Positions 25,860-34,704 of a stretch of 64,000 nucleotides of DNA are shown piece by piece. The DNA is from SIG575 sp045595725. Its GTDB lineage: Bacteria; Bacillota; Clostridia; Oscillospirales; Acutalibacteraceae. The position numbers were made by a program, and so were the translations under genes. Positions within the stretch are counted from its first letter, which is position 1. The number at the start of each line of letters is the position of its first letter. The notes under the pieces are model-generated. The model searched no databases, was not told the DNA's origin, and saw nothing but the letters and a program-made list of their open reading frames with translations. Location: the NCBI GenBank assembly GCA_045595725.1, contig JAZOAY010000007.1, positions 6,335 through 70,334 of the forward strand. Direction: 5' to 3'.

Positions 25860-26558
25860 ATGATATTTTGGATAGTTTTCAGTTTGTGTATAGCAGTTAC
25901 TGCATTTTTTACAATCAAAAGAACAGTAAATGTAAAATACTCTGATCTTGCTGTTAAAGTTGCTACAAGCTCACTTTTTGTTGCTACAGGCATTGCTGCA
26001 ATAATCAGTAATCCACATGTTAATCTTACTTTTGCTCTTATGGTTGTTATGGGCGGAGTTTTCGGTGTTCTCGGAGATGTTTTTATTGAACTGAAATGGC
26101 TTCAGAAAGAGGGCAATGATACATTTTTTAACTTAGGATTTGTTACCTTTATGATTCAGCACGTTATACTTGTTTCGGCTGTTTTTATCCATTATCCGAT
26201 GACACTTGTTAATGCACTTATTTGTTTCACAGCTCCTTTGGCGGTTCTTGTTCTTTCAGGAGGTCTTGCCAAGATTTTTAAAATGGAGATGGGTAAATTT
26301 AAGGTTATTGCAAATGCTTACGGCGCACTTGCATCAATGACTTTTTCTGTGGGTTTCATGACCATGAATAATTATGGTATGGAGTTGTCACAGATTCTTT
26401 TCTTTGTCGGTGGTGTATTATTTTTCGTTTCAGACCTTATTCTCAGTCAGATTTTCTTTGTAAAGGGAAAATGTACGAGATTGAGGGTTGTACTTAATCA
26501 TATTACATACTACGGTGCACAGATTCTGATTGCATCATCGCTTTTCTTTATGAAATAA
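25860..26558 (+). CDS. YhhN family membrane protein (lysoplasmalogenase-like)
   Basis: 232 residues with about seven to eight helices and the YhhN/TMEM86 pattern: GGVFGVLGDVFIE after helix 2 and a late FFVSDLILSQ segment carrying the conserved acidic residues. Eukaryotic relatives hydrolyse lysoplasmalogen, and some anaerobic Clostridia make plasmalogens, so a role in ether-lipid turnover is plausible. The ATG is preceded by GTGAGGAGA. It is probably the last gene of the operon begun at 23,384. Confidence 0.85.
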   Translation: MIFWIVFSLCIAVTAFFTIKRTVNVKYSDLAVKVATSSLFVATGIAAIISNPHVNLTFALMVVMGGVFGVLGDVFIELKWLQKEGNDTFFNLGFVTFMIQHVILVSAVFIHYPMTLVNALICFTAPLAVLVLSGGLAKIFKMEMGKFKVIANAYGALASMTFSVGFMTMNNYGMELSQILFFVGGVLFFVSDLILSQIFFVKGKCTRLRVVLNHITYYGAQILIASSLFFMK

Positions 26559-26573
26559 AAATTTAAAACGAAA

Positions 26574-26612
26574 AGACCGCTGACAGTTTTTGTGCCGTCA
26601 GCGGTCTGAGTT
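26574..26612. terminator. Bidirectional terminator
   Basis: Eleven-base perfect stem AGACCGCTGAC / GTCAGCGGTCT with T-rich flanks on both sides, between the converging YhhN and GH5 genes. Confidence 0.85.
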
Positions 26613-26622
26613 TTATTAGATT

Positions 26623-27873
26623 TTATTTAAGATGTTCTGCTACATCACGGTCGAAGTGACCTGTGTCTACGTAAGAGTTCTGAGTCTGTATTTTTTCTCC
26701 CCATTTACGTGCGATTTCTTCATAGGAATCTGTCTTGATTTTTGCTCTTTCAAAGCCGTCCTGAGCACCTTTCAGACACCAGTCTGATTCCCACATTCCG
26801 TGGTTTGCAGCTTTGTATGTCCAGAGGAACCAGCTGTAATCGTACTTTTTGAGAGACCTGAAGCAGCCTTCCCATGTTGTTTCCTGATGAGGATAAAATT
26901 CGCCCATCATGAGAGGAACTGTTGGGTGTAAAAATCTTGTGAGAAGAAGGAAAAATGCAAAGATGAAGTCAGAGTTATTATAGAAATGAACCTGATAAAC
27001 TACATTCTCCCATCCTCTTGCCCATGCCCACGGAAGAGCAAAGCCTGTCCAAATTGCTTCCATTGTAATGAGGTGGTCTGCGTCAACTGCACGGACTGTA
27101 TCGTAAAGACGAAGATAAATTGATTCGTTATTTATTCTTCTTGTAAGCTCACCACATTCAACATCACACATCGGCTCGTTGAGAAGGTCATACATTGCAA
27201 CTGCAGGATTGCCTTTGAAGCGGGTCGCAATTTCTGTCCATAGTTCATCTGTAAGCTGGCGGTAGAATTCACCTTCTTCAGTTTTATCATAAAGACCGCA
27301 GCTGTGACCTTTGCCGCTGTGGGGAGCATCACTCTGGAAACCGGGAGCACCGTGCATGTCAAGAACAACATAAATTCTTCTTTCTGAACATTCGTCTACT
27401 ACCCATTCAAGTTTTGACAAATCCCAATTGCCGTTTTCATCAAGAATTTTTGTACCTTTATCGTCAGAATAAAAGTTTCTGTACCAGAATGGCACACGTA
27501 CTGCGTTGAAGCCCATTTCCTTTATAACATCAAGGTCATATTCTGTAATGAAATTATCTTCATAAGTGTTCATCAGTTCATAGGCTTTTTCTACACCGAA
27601 ACGGTCGATAAGAGTTTCGAGCATCTCATGATGGTCTGCAACTTCTTCATAGGGGCAGAGCCAGTCTTCCTGAATAAGCCATCCGCCGAGATTTACGCCT
27701 TTGAGAATGACTTTTTCACCGTTCTGATTAACAATGTCTGTGCCGTCAATGGTGAGAAAATCTTCTTCTGTAAAACTGTCTGTTGTTTCTGTAGGTTTTT
27801 CAGATGCAAGTGCAACTGTTCCTATCTGCAGAACAAAAACTAAACATAAAATAATTGATAAGAATTTTTTCAT
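26623..27873 (-). CDS. Secreted glycoside hydrolase family 5 protein
   Basis: 416 residues. A signal peptide (1-24, cleavage near ALAS) is followed by a GH5 TIM barrel. The general acid/base is expected at Glu233 (DLLNEPM) and the nucleophile at Glu325 (MMGEFYP). The N-terminal GVNLGGWLIQEDWL resembles exo-1,3-beta-glucanase-like members. It is secreted and lacks a visible carbohydrate-binding or anchoring module. The ATG is set by AGGAGG. It lies downstream of the ECF sigma operon on the same strand but has its own promoter. Confidence 0.92.
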   Translation of the reverse strand: MKKFLSIILCLVFVLQIGTVALASEKPTETTDSFTEEDFLTIDGTDIVNQNGEKVILKGVNLGGWLIQEDWLCPYEEVADHHEMLETLIDRFGVEKAYELMNTYEDNFITEYDLDVIKEMGFNAVRVPFWYRNFYSDDKGTKILDENGNWDLSKLEWVVDECSERRIYVVLDMHGAPGFQSDAPHSGKGHSCGLYDKTEEGEFYRQLTDELWTEIATRFKGNPAVAMYDLLNEPMCDVECGELTRRINNESIYLRLYDTVRAVDADHLITMEAIWTGFALPWAWARGWENVVYQVHFYNNSDFIFAFFLLLTRFLHPTVPLMMGEFYPHQETTWEGCFRSLKKYDYSWFLWTYKAANHGMWESDWCLKGAQDGFERAKIKTDSYEEIARKWGEKIQTQNSYVDTGHFDRDVAEHLK

Positions 27874-27896
27874 TTTTATTACCTCCTTGTACTTTA

Positions 27897-27925
27897 ATGA
27901 TAATGTTTTTTGTCATCAAAGTCAA
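27897..27925 (-). promoter_or_regulatory. Promoter of the GH5 gene
   Basis: Minus strand: TTGACT (27920-27925), 17 bases, TATCAT (27897-27902). Confidence 0.75.
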
Positions 27926-27936
27926 GGAGTTTTTTA

Positions 27937-28617
27937 TCAGTCAAATATGTAAGCGAGAACTTCTTGAGAAAGGTCGGATGAATATGCTCTTATGGGACCG
28001 TGCTGATATTTTCCGTCTTTGAAGAAGAAAATTGTGTTGTCCAATCCGTGGGAATTTTTGTCAAGAACAATAAGCAGTCTTTCAAAGTTATATTCATTCA
28101 GAGTGTGACCCCTGAAACCACTCAGAACCTGCATGTCATTATAATAAATTTCAATGCAGAGGTTTTCATTTTTTATTTCTTCTATATAACCTTCCTCAAT
28201 AGCAAGCTTTAAAATACCCCATTTGTCATTCTTGGTGGATTTGTTGATTATTTTTATCACCTCATCACACATCACATTGTCCTTGGCGATGGTCTGTGGC
28301 TTTCCGTTGTGGTAAAAAATTATCTGCTCAGGCTTATAAAGGAAGTTTATTGAACCATCAGGGTGACAGGTTGTTGATACTCTTGTGGGATCGGAAACAG
28401 GGTCAGTCGGCACATCTGTTTTTTCCGTTTCCGGAATAACACATGGAGGTTCGGTTGTTGCTTCTTTTTCTGTTTTCTTTTCTGCGGTGGGTTCTTGTGC
28501 AGTTGTTTTGTTCTGAACAGTAGGCTTGTCAATCCGGCTTTCGTTTCTGTTACACGCAGAAAATAAAACTGTACTCATGAGTAATGCAAAAGCTATCATT
28601 AGGATTTTTTTATTCAT
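27937..28617 (-). CDS. Lipoprotein of the ECF sigma operon, unknown function
   Basis: 226 residues. A lipoprotein signal ends in the lipobox LFSAC (Cys at about 22). A Thr/Glu/Lys/Pro-rich linker follows (about 25-75) and then a compact C-terminal domain with no recognised fold. The start is ATG 28615-28617 behind AAAGGAGG; an upstream frame extension has no ribosome site. It starts 13 bases after the anti-sigma-like gene, so the three genes form an operon. A sensor or effector outside the membrane is likely. Confidence 0.75.
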   Translation of the reverse strand: MNKKILMIAFALLMSTVLFSACNRNESRIDKPTVQNKTTAQEPTAEKKTEKEATTEPPCVIPETEKTDVPTDPVSDPTRVSTTCHPDGSINFLYKPEQIIFYHNGKPQTIAKDNVMCDEVIKIINKSTKNDKWGILKLAIEEGYIEEIKNENLCIEIYYNDMQVLSGFRGHTLNEYNFERLLIVLDKNSHGLDNTIFFFKDGKYQHGPIRAYSSDLSQEVLAYIFD

Positions 28618-28630
28618 AAAAATACCTCCT

Positions 28631-29455
28631 TTAACAGATAGTTTTTGCAATTCTCACCGCCTCTTCATAGTCAGAATGAAAAACTATTCTGTAGTTTAAA
28701 TTATTTTTTCTGTATGTAATTTCAGATGAATTGTTTTTGCTTTCAACTGAAACTGACAGACCGTTTACATTGATAACATTATTTTCTTTTATGCTTTCTG
28801 AAGATTTTTCTATTGTAATATTATAGATTTTTTCTTTTGAGCTGATTTCAATTTCTGCTATGCTTTTTGCAGAGCTTCTGTTAAGTATTTTCCCGTTTTC
28901 AAAAACAATTACAGGTAAAAGTAAATTGTCAAATCCGTTTTCAGCAAGAAACTTTCTTATGCTGTTTTCAATATTTTCTTCCGGAGAAAGAGTGTGACTG
29001 CCTTTTAATTCTTCGGAAATTTTTGTTGTTTCGTTTCCCTTTGTTGAAGGTGCGGGTTTTGTTTCTGTGGGAATGCTGTCAGTTTTGTCAGGCATTGTTG
29101 TTGAGGGAGATGTGGTAGTTTTGATGATGTGGACGGTAGGTGCTGTTATGTTATCGGTAGGTTTCATTTCGGGCTTGCTGCTTGTGAGACCGGGGAATAC
29201 AGCAGTCATTGCAAAAACAAGCACTGCGGCTGTTGCGATAAGCAATGCCACATTTGAAAAAGATCTTTTTTTCGGCTTAGAGTTTTTATTTTCATGTTTT
29301 TCGCTGAGTGCATCGAGACAGAGCTCGATTAACTCGGTGTCCATATCCTCTTCCGATTTTGCCAGTTCAGTTTCCATAATTTTCTCAATTTCTTCTTTTG
29401 AAAAACTGAAACTGTTATCTTTGAGAAGTTCCGCTATATGAGAACTTTTTATCAC
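28631..29455 (-). CDS. Putative membrane anti-sigma factor
   Basis: About 274 residues. A cytoplasmic N-terminal part of about 70 residues, rich in Glu and Lys, contains short helices (IAELLKDNSFSFSKEEIEKIM) and could bind a sigma factor. One transmembrane helix follows (about 72-92), then a Thr/Pro/Ser-rich linker (about 95-145) and an extracytoplasmic beta-rich domain. No zinc-binding HxxxCxxC motif is seen. The role is inferred from its place right after an ECF sigma gene. The GTG at 29455 has GAAGGAT seven bases upstream; the ATG at 29464 would lie inside that site. Confidence 0.7.
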   Translation of the reverse strand: MIKSSHIAELLKDNSFSFSKEEIEKIMETELAKSEEDMDTELIELCLDALSEKHENKNSKPKKRSFSNVALLIATAAVLVFAMTAVFPGLTSSKPEMKPTDNITAPTVHIIKTTTSPSTTMPDKTDSIPTETKPAPSTKGNETTKISEELKGSHTLSPEENIENSIRKFLAENGFDNLLLPVIVFENGKILNRSSAKSIAEIEISSKEKIYNITIEKSSESIKENNVINVNGLSVSVESKNNSSEITYRKNNLNYRIVFHSDYEEAVRIAKTIC

Positions 29456-29498
29456 AGTAATCATCCTTCATTTATATAGTCTGAATTTTTTTAAAATG

Positions 29499-30008
29499 TT
29501 ACGAAGTAAATTTTTTAATTTCTTTTATAATTTTATGCTTTAATCTGAAAACCTGTTGTCTTAGAGCGTTTTCGGAAATATTCAGTTCACTTGCAATGTC
29601 TTTCTGTTTTATTTTTTTAATATAAAAATCTTCAATAAGCTTTCTTTCACTGTCTGTCAGCGAGGTGAGAATCTTGTTTGCATATTTATCAATTTCTTCA
29701 TCTGAAACGGGAAGTTCAAATTCAACTGTTGCGGTAACGCTGTTTTCCTCAAAGGGGACAATGTTTGCTTTGCTTTTTTCCTCTGTCTTGTATATGTCAT
29801 TAATTTTATTGAGAGCAATTTTTGTCAGATAAGCTTTTGGATAATCAATCTTTTTTGAATCCATCAATGCCCTGAGCAGTGCGAGAAAAACCTCCTGCAT
29901 GCAGTCGTCGATCAAGTCAGGTGTACTTTTCAGTTTATATTCGCAGAATTTTCTTATGTATGACTGGTGTTCTAACCAGATTTTTTCAGCTTGTTTTATA
30001 GGTTCCAA
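29499..30008 (-). CDS. ECF-type RNA polymerase sigma factor
   Basis: 169 residues with sigma region 2 (about 15-80, LIDDCMQEVFLALLRAL) and region 4 (about 110-160, KQKDIASELNISENALRQQVFRLK). It directs RNA polymerase to a small regulon, typically in response to envelope stress. The start is TTG 30006-30008; GAGGTGA lies upstream and no ATG fits. It heads an operon with a membrane anti-sigma-like protein and a lipoprotein. Confidence 0.92.
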   Translation of the reverse strand: MEPIKQAEKIWLEHQSYIRKFCEYKLKSTPDLIDDCMQEVFLALLRALMDSKKIDYPKAYLTKIALNKINDIYKTEEKSKANIVPFEENSVTATVEFELPVSDEEIDKYANKILTSLTDSERKLIEDFYIKKIKQKDIASELNISENALRQQVFRLKHKIIKEIKKFTS

Positions 30009-30048
30009 AAGTTTTCACCTCTCTGACAAAAAAGCTAAGATTATTTTA

Positions 30049-30076
30049 ATAATAACTGTTTTTCTGAAAAAGTCAA
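30049..30076 (-). promoter_or_regulatory. Promoter of the ECF sigma operon
   Basis: Minus strand: TTGACT (30071-30076), 16 bases, TATTAT (30049-30054). It has vegetative spacing and sequence, so basal expression does not need the ECF factor itself. Confidence 0.65.
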
Positions 30077-30152
30077 CTGCAATCGTCAAAATTTATGTCA
30101 ATACCAGTATTTCAGTAAAGTCCCGAAAATGTCTCTTTACCCACCTTCATGT

Positions 30153-30181
30153 TTGAAAAACAGAAAAATCTCGTCTACACT
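30153..30181 (+). promoter_or_regulatory. Promoter of the phage-derived cassette
   Basis: TTGAAA (30153-30158), 17 bases, TACACT (30176-30181). A LexA-type box begins 13 bases after the -10. Confidence 0.65.
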
Positions 30182-30193
30182 AAAAAACGTAAA

Positions 30194-30207
30194 CGAACAT
30201 TTGTTCG
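30194..30207. promoter_or_regulatory. LexA (SOS) box of the phage-derived cassette
   Basis: CGAAC-ATTT-GTTCG has perfect half-sites and matches the Gram-positive LexA consensus. It lies over the expected transcription start of the cassette, with nearly the same distance from the -10 as the box at 8761-8772. Confidence 0.85.
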
Positions 30208-30237
30208 GTTACAAAAACGGAAAGGAGAAATAAAAAT

Positions 30238-30858
30238 TTGACAAAAAAACCTGTAAGTTTATCACATTTTTCTTCAGAGGAGTTACTGACTGCTGCAGGA
30301 CAGTTTAACACTCTTTATGACAAAGAGATTGAAACACCGGCTGAGTACATTCACCGTAAACGTGAACGTGATATGAGAAAGGTTATCGCCTTTGTGATGG
30401 AAAATGAACTTGACAAAACAAAACATGAAATTTTCACAAAAGTATTTTTTGGCGGTGAAAAAATTTCCGATATCGCAGAAAAGATGGGCATTACTCCCTC
30501 AGGTGTTTATAAGCACTATGAAAATGCATTCAGAATTATCGGAGAAAGCCTTAAATACGTAAATTTTTATCAGAACGTCAGTAAGCATGACAGAATGAAA
30601 ACGCTGGAAAGCATGAAAAACAATGCACTTTCTGCTTTTAAAGAATTGTCTTATCCCGCTGTTACCATGCGTCTTTCGAGACTTATGGAAAGGGAGAATA
30701 TAAGAACGGAAATGCTTTGCCGTTCGTTGGGTTTTGATAAAAAACATTTGGAAGAAATTTTTTGCGGAAAAATTCATCCGTGTACAGATGAAATTGTTTT
30801 GCTTGCAGGTTTTTTCGGAGTTTCTACAGATTACATTTTAAAGGGGGATTTGTCTTGA
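30238..30858 (+). CDS. Sigma-like/HTH transcription regulator of the cassette
   Basis: 206 residues with two DNA-binding regions. The middle (about 65-105) looks like a sigma region 4 or phage late-activator helix-turn-helix, GGEKISDIAEKMGITPSGVYKHYENAF. The C terminus (about 145-205) resembles a Cro/CI-type domain, with LMERENIRTEMLCRSLGF and FFGVSTDYILKGD. In PBSX the sigma-like factor Xpf switches on late genes, and this protein could do the same. The start is TTG 30238-30240, behind AAAGGAG. The next gene starts within its stop (TTGA overlap). Confidence 0.8.
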   Translation: MTKKPVSLSHFSSEELLTAAGQFNTLYDKEIETPAEYIHRKRERDMRKVIAFVMENELDKTKHEIFTKVFFGGEKISDIAEKMGITPSGVYKHYENAFRIIGESLKYVNFYQNVSKHDRMKTLESMKNNALSAFKELSYPAVTMRLSRLMERENIRTEMLCRSLGFDKKHLEEIFCGKIHPCTDEIVLLAGFFGVSTDYILKGDLS

Positions 30859-31070
30859 TAAAAACACTTAAAGAACTCGGCGAGGAATATGTTGAAGAAA
30901 TTGAACTGCTTGATGAAAAAATCGAAAGATACCGTAACAGACTGAAAAAGGCTTTTGAAGAATGTAACAGTGATGAGATTTTTACAGTTCAAAGACTTTT
31001 GCGTGTTTTTTACGGACAAAGATGTGAAATGATGGAAACTGCACGTAAACTTCTTTATTATTACTCCTGA
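30855..31070 (+). CDS. Small coiled-coil protein of the cassette
   Basis: 71 residues, almost entirely charged helix with heptad spacing (EELDEKIERYRNRLKKAFEE pattern). No family is recognised. The TTG start at 30855 overlaps the regulator's TGA and follows GGGGGA. The tight coupling suggests it works with the regulator, for example as a partner or antagonist, but this is inference. Confidence 0.7.
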   Translation: MIKTLKELGEEYVEEIELLDEKIERYRNRLKKAFEECNSDEIFTVQRLLRVFYGQRCEMMETARKLLYYYS

Positions 31071-31087
31071 GGCGGAAAGGAAAAATA

Positions 31088-32848
31088 ATGACAGAGTTAT
31101 TTATAACAATGAATTCTTCGGGCACTTTTACCATGCCGCCAAGTATGGGAAGAATTGAAGAATACTGTGCAAGGACACTAAGAATTGCACTTAATGCTGA
31201 TTTTCTGTCATCATCAATCAGTTACTACACTTTAAGCTTTGAACCTTATTCGTTATCAAGAAAAATCATAACAGAAAATATTTACAGAGATTCTTCAACT
31301 TCCGAAGGCATTTATTATGCTGACGGATGTATTTTTTGTCCTGTTTATGATTATATCGCAGTTTCACCGGTTGTTTCAGTTCAAATAGATGCATATGAAA
31401 CAGATTCGTTGGGAAATGTTACAGCCATTATAAAATCCGGTATTTTCAATCTGGAATTTGCACCGTCTCTCACAGGTGAAGGAATGAAGCTCCAGACCGT
31501 GAGACCTGATGTAAAGTTTTATGAAAATGTAAAAAATGCTGTTGATAAAGCAATGGAAACATTAACAATAAGCGGTGAAAAAATTGACAGTTATTCAATT
31601 ACAGGACGCAAAATAGGGCTTAATGCGGTTGGTACACCGCATTTGCAGGATTCGGCAGTAACTGCGGTGAAGATAAAAAACGGAGCTGTAAAAACCGAGT
31701 GTGTGTCGGATGAATGCATAACAAAAGAAAAATTAGCGAAAGTAAGTGTCACAGAGGAAAAAATAGTAGAAAACGCAGTTACAACAGATAAAATTGCTGA
31801 TAAAAATGTCACATCGGTAAAGCTTGCAGATGGTTCTGTTACTAATGTAAAACTTGCAACATATAGCGTCAGTGAAGAAAAAATCAGGCCTTTTGCTGTT
31901 ACAACATCAAAACTCGACAACGGTGCGGTTACACCTGCAAAACTCGACAGGGAGTATATTACTCATCATCAGAGTCTGGAAGGTTACGCTACGGAAAATT
32001 GGGTAAAAGAACAGAATTATCTTACAAAAGATGAAACCCTTGATGTTTATGCAACGGAAGATTGGGTGAAGGAGCAGAAATATCTGACAGAACACCAGAG
32101 CCTTTTCGGATACGCTACAGAAGATTGGGTATACGAGCAGAATTATCTTTCTTCAACCGAGGGACTTGCAACTGAAGATTGGGTTAAAAAGCAGGAGTAT
32201 CTTACAGAACATCAAAGTCTTGAGGGCTATGCCACGGAAGAATGGACAAGAGAGCAGAATTATCTTAAAGAACATCAGAGCCTTGAGGGCTATGCAACTG
32301 AGCAGTGGGTTGAAAGTAAAGGATATCTTACCTCAGATGACGACTTTCTCAAAGATGTGGATTTGCCTGAGAAACTCAGCGAATTGGAAAATGACGTTGC
32401 TGTTTCTTACAATACTCAGACTCTTACCGAGGAACAGAAGCAAATTGCAAGAGAAAACATCGGTGCAGTAAAGAGTGAAGAAGGTAAAGTTCTTTCAAGT
32501 AATGATTTTACGGATGAAGATAAAGAAAAACTTGATGCTTCGCTTACGGAGCATCAGGATATTTCAATGAAAGCCGATGTGTCTTCGCTGGCAACAGTGG
32601 CTTTTTCCGGTTCATATAAAGACCTTTCTGATTTGCCTGAAAATAATTTTATTACGAACGAATTTAAAGCAAATTACGATAAGGCATATGAGCATGCTGT
32701 TTCCGAACATGCGCCGTCTGAAGCAGAAGAAAATGTTATCGAAAGCATAACCGTAAACGGAAACCCTGCAGAGGTAAACGAAAAAAATGTTTCTCTTTGT
32801 ATTATTGGTTTTGATAAAAAAGAAACAGTATTTATGGAGGTGTTTTAA
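31088..32848 (+). CDS. Phage tail fibre / baseplate-type protein with repeats
   Basis: 586 residues. The first 140 or so resemble the N-terminal domain of phage baseplate upper proteins. Residues about 190-290 are beta-prism-like repeats of the form (S/A)VT-x-x-KIADxxVT-x-x-KLA. About 290-417 are six repeats of roughly 21 residues built on HQSLEGYATEDWV-x-E-x-xYL. Further on come the typical fibre motifs TEEQKQIARENIGA and FSGSYKDLSDLPE. Such repeats form trimeric shafts. No catalytic domain is seen. The ATG follows GGAAAGG, and the stop overlaps the next start (TAATG). Confidence 0.85.
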   Translation: MTELFITMNSSGTFTMPPSMGRIEEYCARTLRIALNADFLSSSISYYTLSFEPYSLSRKIITENIYRDSSTSEGIYYADGCIFCPVYDYIAVSPVVSVQIDAYETDSLGNVTAIIKSGIFNLEFAPSLTGEGMKLQTVRPDVKFYENVKNAVDKAMETLTISGEKIDSYSITGRKIGLNAVGTPHLQDSAVTAVKIKNGAVKTECVSDECITKEKLAKVSVTEEKIVENAVTTDKIADKNVTSVKLADGSVTNVKLATYSVSEEKIRPFAVTTSKLDNGAVTPAKLDREYITHHQSLEGYATENWVKEQNYLTKDETLDVYATEDWVKEQKYLTEHQSLFGYATEDWVYEQNYLSSTEGLATEDWVKKQEYLTEHQSLEGYATEEWTREQNYLKEHQSLEGYATEQWVESKGYLTSDDDFLKDVDLPEKLSELENDVAVSYNTQTLTEEQKQIARENIGAVKSEEGKVLSSNDFTDEDKEKLDASLTEHQDISMKADVSSLATVAFSGSYKDLSDLPENNFITNEFKANYDKAYEHAVSEHAPSEAEENVIESITVNGNPAEVNEKNVSLCIIGFDKKETVFMEVF

Positions 32849-34410
32849 TGCTTATATATACTTTAAATGATGACGGACTGTCTTATTCTGCGGCAGAGGA
32901 GACAGATGCTTCCGTTACAAGAGTTGAAGTTCCTGATACATATAACGGATTACCTGTAACTGAAATCTCGGCAATTTTTAATCACTGCAGTAACCTTGAA
33001 GAAATCATTGCAGGTCACAACGTCAGGGACATCTGTCATGGAAGTCTTGATTTCCCGTCTCTTAAACGCCTGTATTTGGGAAAAGGAATTGAAAAGATTA
33101 ACGGTCCGCTGAATGAATCGGGAAACTTCACCGATATTTTTTACAGCGGAACAGAAGATGAATGGCAGAATGTGCGTTGGTTCTTTGTGGATGACCAGGA
33201 AACCGTTATAGGAAAGATAAACAAACATTTCGGTATTCTCGGTAAAAGTGTAATTCTCTCTTTCGATGAAGAAAAGCTTTTTCCATATACCCATTGGGAT
33301 TGTATTAAGGGTAAACCTGAAGCAATCAATTCGGAAAAAGTTTCATACGAAAACAGTATAAGCGGTCTTGAAGCAAATAATGTTAAAGATGCAATTGATA
33401 AACTTAATGCCAAGCACTTCGATGCAACGGCACTTTCTTCATGGAAGGAATTACTTCATCTTGTGCGTTCGGGAAAAGCGCATGATTTTATAAAGATAGG
33501 TGACCAATTGGTTTCTGTGAAAGACGGTAAAGAACTTGTGTGGGATGTTATCGGGATTGATGCTGATGTGCCTGTTGAAGAAAAGCATAAACATTCTGTT
33601 ACACTCCAGCTCAGAGATTGTTACATTGTTATGCCGTTTTCTGTTCCTGAGGCTTCATATTTTTCGGTAACAAGGCTTGCGCCGGGGCAGTATTATCTGA
33701 AAATGAATAACTATTCTTCTGCATCTAAGTATTACGCTTTTACTCTTGATGAAGAACTTCCTTTAGGCGGTCTGATAAGAATCAGCCAGAATAAGGTTTA
33801 TCTTTACAGAACGAAAACTGAAAATTATTACAAATCTTTTGATGTTGATTTATCGTCAGAAAATGAGGAAGACATGAGCGGTACGCTACTTGAACAGGAA
33901 AACTATCATATTCATACAGATATGGGTAATGTGAATTATGAACAGTCTGATATAAGAAAGTGGCTCAATTCGGCAGAGGTCGACTGGTGGTATCACAGTA
34001 ACGGTCGTTCTCTGGCACCGTTGGATTATTTATCAATTCCCGGTTTCTGTAAGGATATGGATGAAGATTTTCTTAGTGCCATAAATCCTGTTAAAAAGAA
34101 AACTGTTAATGCAGAGGGAACGGAAGTTATAACGGAAGATAAATTCTTTCTTTTATCTGCAGAAGAAGTGTACGCTCGTAGTGGTAATTGGTATGAATAT
34201 TATCAAGAGAATTCTTCACTTTCATCATCGGGAGTAACAGAAGACAGCGCAAGAATTAAAATGTATGAGGCCGCACCATGCACTTGGGTTTTGAGAACGA
34301 CTTCAGGAGACAGAGGTTACATGAGAGTTCTTACTAACGGTAGTGTATCCTATGTAAAAGCAGCGAAAGTAAACACTTTTGGTATTGCACCGGCTTGTTG
34401 TATTTGTTAA
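32848..34410 (+). CDS. Receptor-binding-like protein: BspA-type repeats plus DUF6273-like end
   Basis: 520 residues. The N-terminal 120 residues look like BspA-type leucine-rich repeats (YNGLPVTEISAIF, FYSGTEDEWQNV). The middle has fibre-like junctions (LEANNVKDAIDKL). The C-terminal half (about 370-520) resembles DUF6273: IRKWLNSAEVDWWY, CTWVLRTTSGDRGYMRV and a closing GIAPACCIC. This domain has a C-type-lectin-like look and often ends phage or surface receptor-binding proteins. It is translationally coupled to the fibre gene. Host binding specificity could reside here. No diversity-generating template or reverse transcriptase is nearby. Confidence 0.75.
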   Translation: MLIYTLNDDGLSYSAAEETDASVTRVEVPDTYNGLPVTEISAIFNHCSNLEEIIAGHNVRDICHGSLDFPSLKRLYLGKGIEKINGPLNESGNFTDIFYSGTEDEWQNVRWFFVDDQETVIGKINKHFGILGKSVILSFDEEKLFPYTHWDCIKGKPEAINSEKVSYENSISGLEANNVKDAIDKLNAKHFDATALSSWKELLHLVRSGKAHDFIKIGDQLVSVKDGKELVWDVIGIDADVPVEEKHKHSVTLQLRDCYIVMPFSVPEASYFSVTRLAPGQYYLKMNNYSSASKYYAFTLDEELPLGGLIRISQNKVYLYRTKTENYYKSFDVDLSSENEEDMSGTLLEQENYHIHTDMGNVNYEQSDIRKWLNSAEVDWWYHSNGRSLAPLDYLSIPGFCKDMDEDFLSAINPVKKKTVNAEGTEVITEDKFFLLSAEEVYARSGNWYEYYQENSSLSSSGVTEDSARIKMYEAAPCTWVLRTTSGDRGYMRVLTNGSVSYVKAAKVNTFGIAPACCIC

Positions 34411-34421
34411 AGGAGGTTTTT

Positions 34422-34571
34422 ATGTTAAAGGTTAAAACGGTTTTACAGCAACTTATTGATGAGAGAAAGAAAAATGCTTTTCTTTTAATGAAACTTGAAA
34501 AAATATTGTCCGATATTGATTACGTTGCCATGATGTGTGATGTTGAACTTGAGGAGGATAAGAATGAGTAA
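34422..34571 (+). CDS. Small helical cassette protein
   Basis: 49 residues, charged and helical, with no recognised family. The ATG is set by AAAGGAGG six bases upstream, and the reading frame overlaps the XkdX gene start by eight bases. Such short proteins are usual before XkdX in phage late operons. Confidence 0.6.
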   Translation: MLKVKTVLQQLIDERKKNAFLLMKLEKILSDIDYVAMMCDVELEEDKNE

Positions 34572-34704
34572 AAAATACGGTAAAGTAAAAGAGTACTATG
34601 AAAAAGGTTTGTGGAATGAGGACAGAGTAGCAAATGCCGTCCTCAAAGGTTGGATTACGATAGAGGAATTCAGAGAAATTACGGGGGCAAGGTATGATAT
34701 TTAA
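34564..34704 (+). CDS. XkdX family phage protein
   Basis: 46 residues. The sequence VKEYYEKGLWNEDRVANAV then GWITIEEFREITGARY is the XkdX pattern (VK-x-YY-x-x-GLW ... G-x-IT-x-EE-x-x-EITG-x-Y). XkdX lies between tail-fibre and holin genes in PBSX and many Firmicute phages; its role is unknown. The ATG is preceded by GAGGAGG. Confidence 0.9.
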   Translation: MSKKYGKVKEYYEKGLWNEDRVANAVLKGWITIEEFREITGARYDI

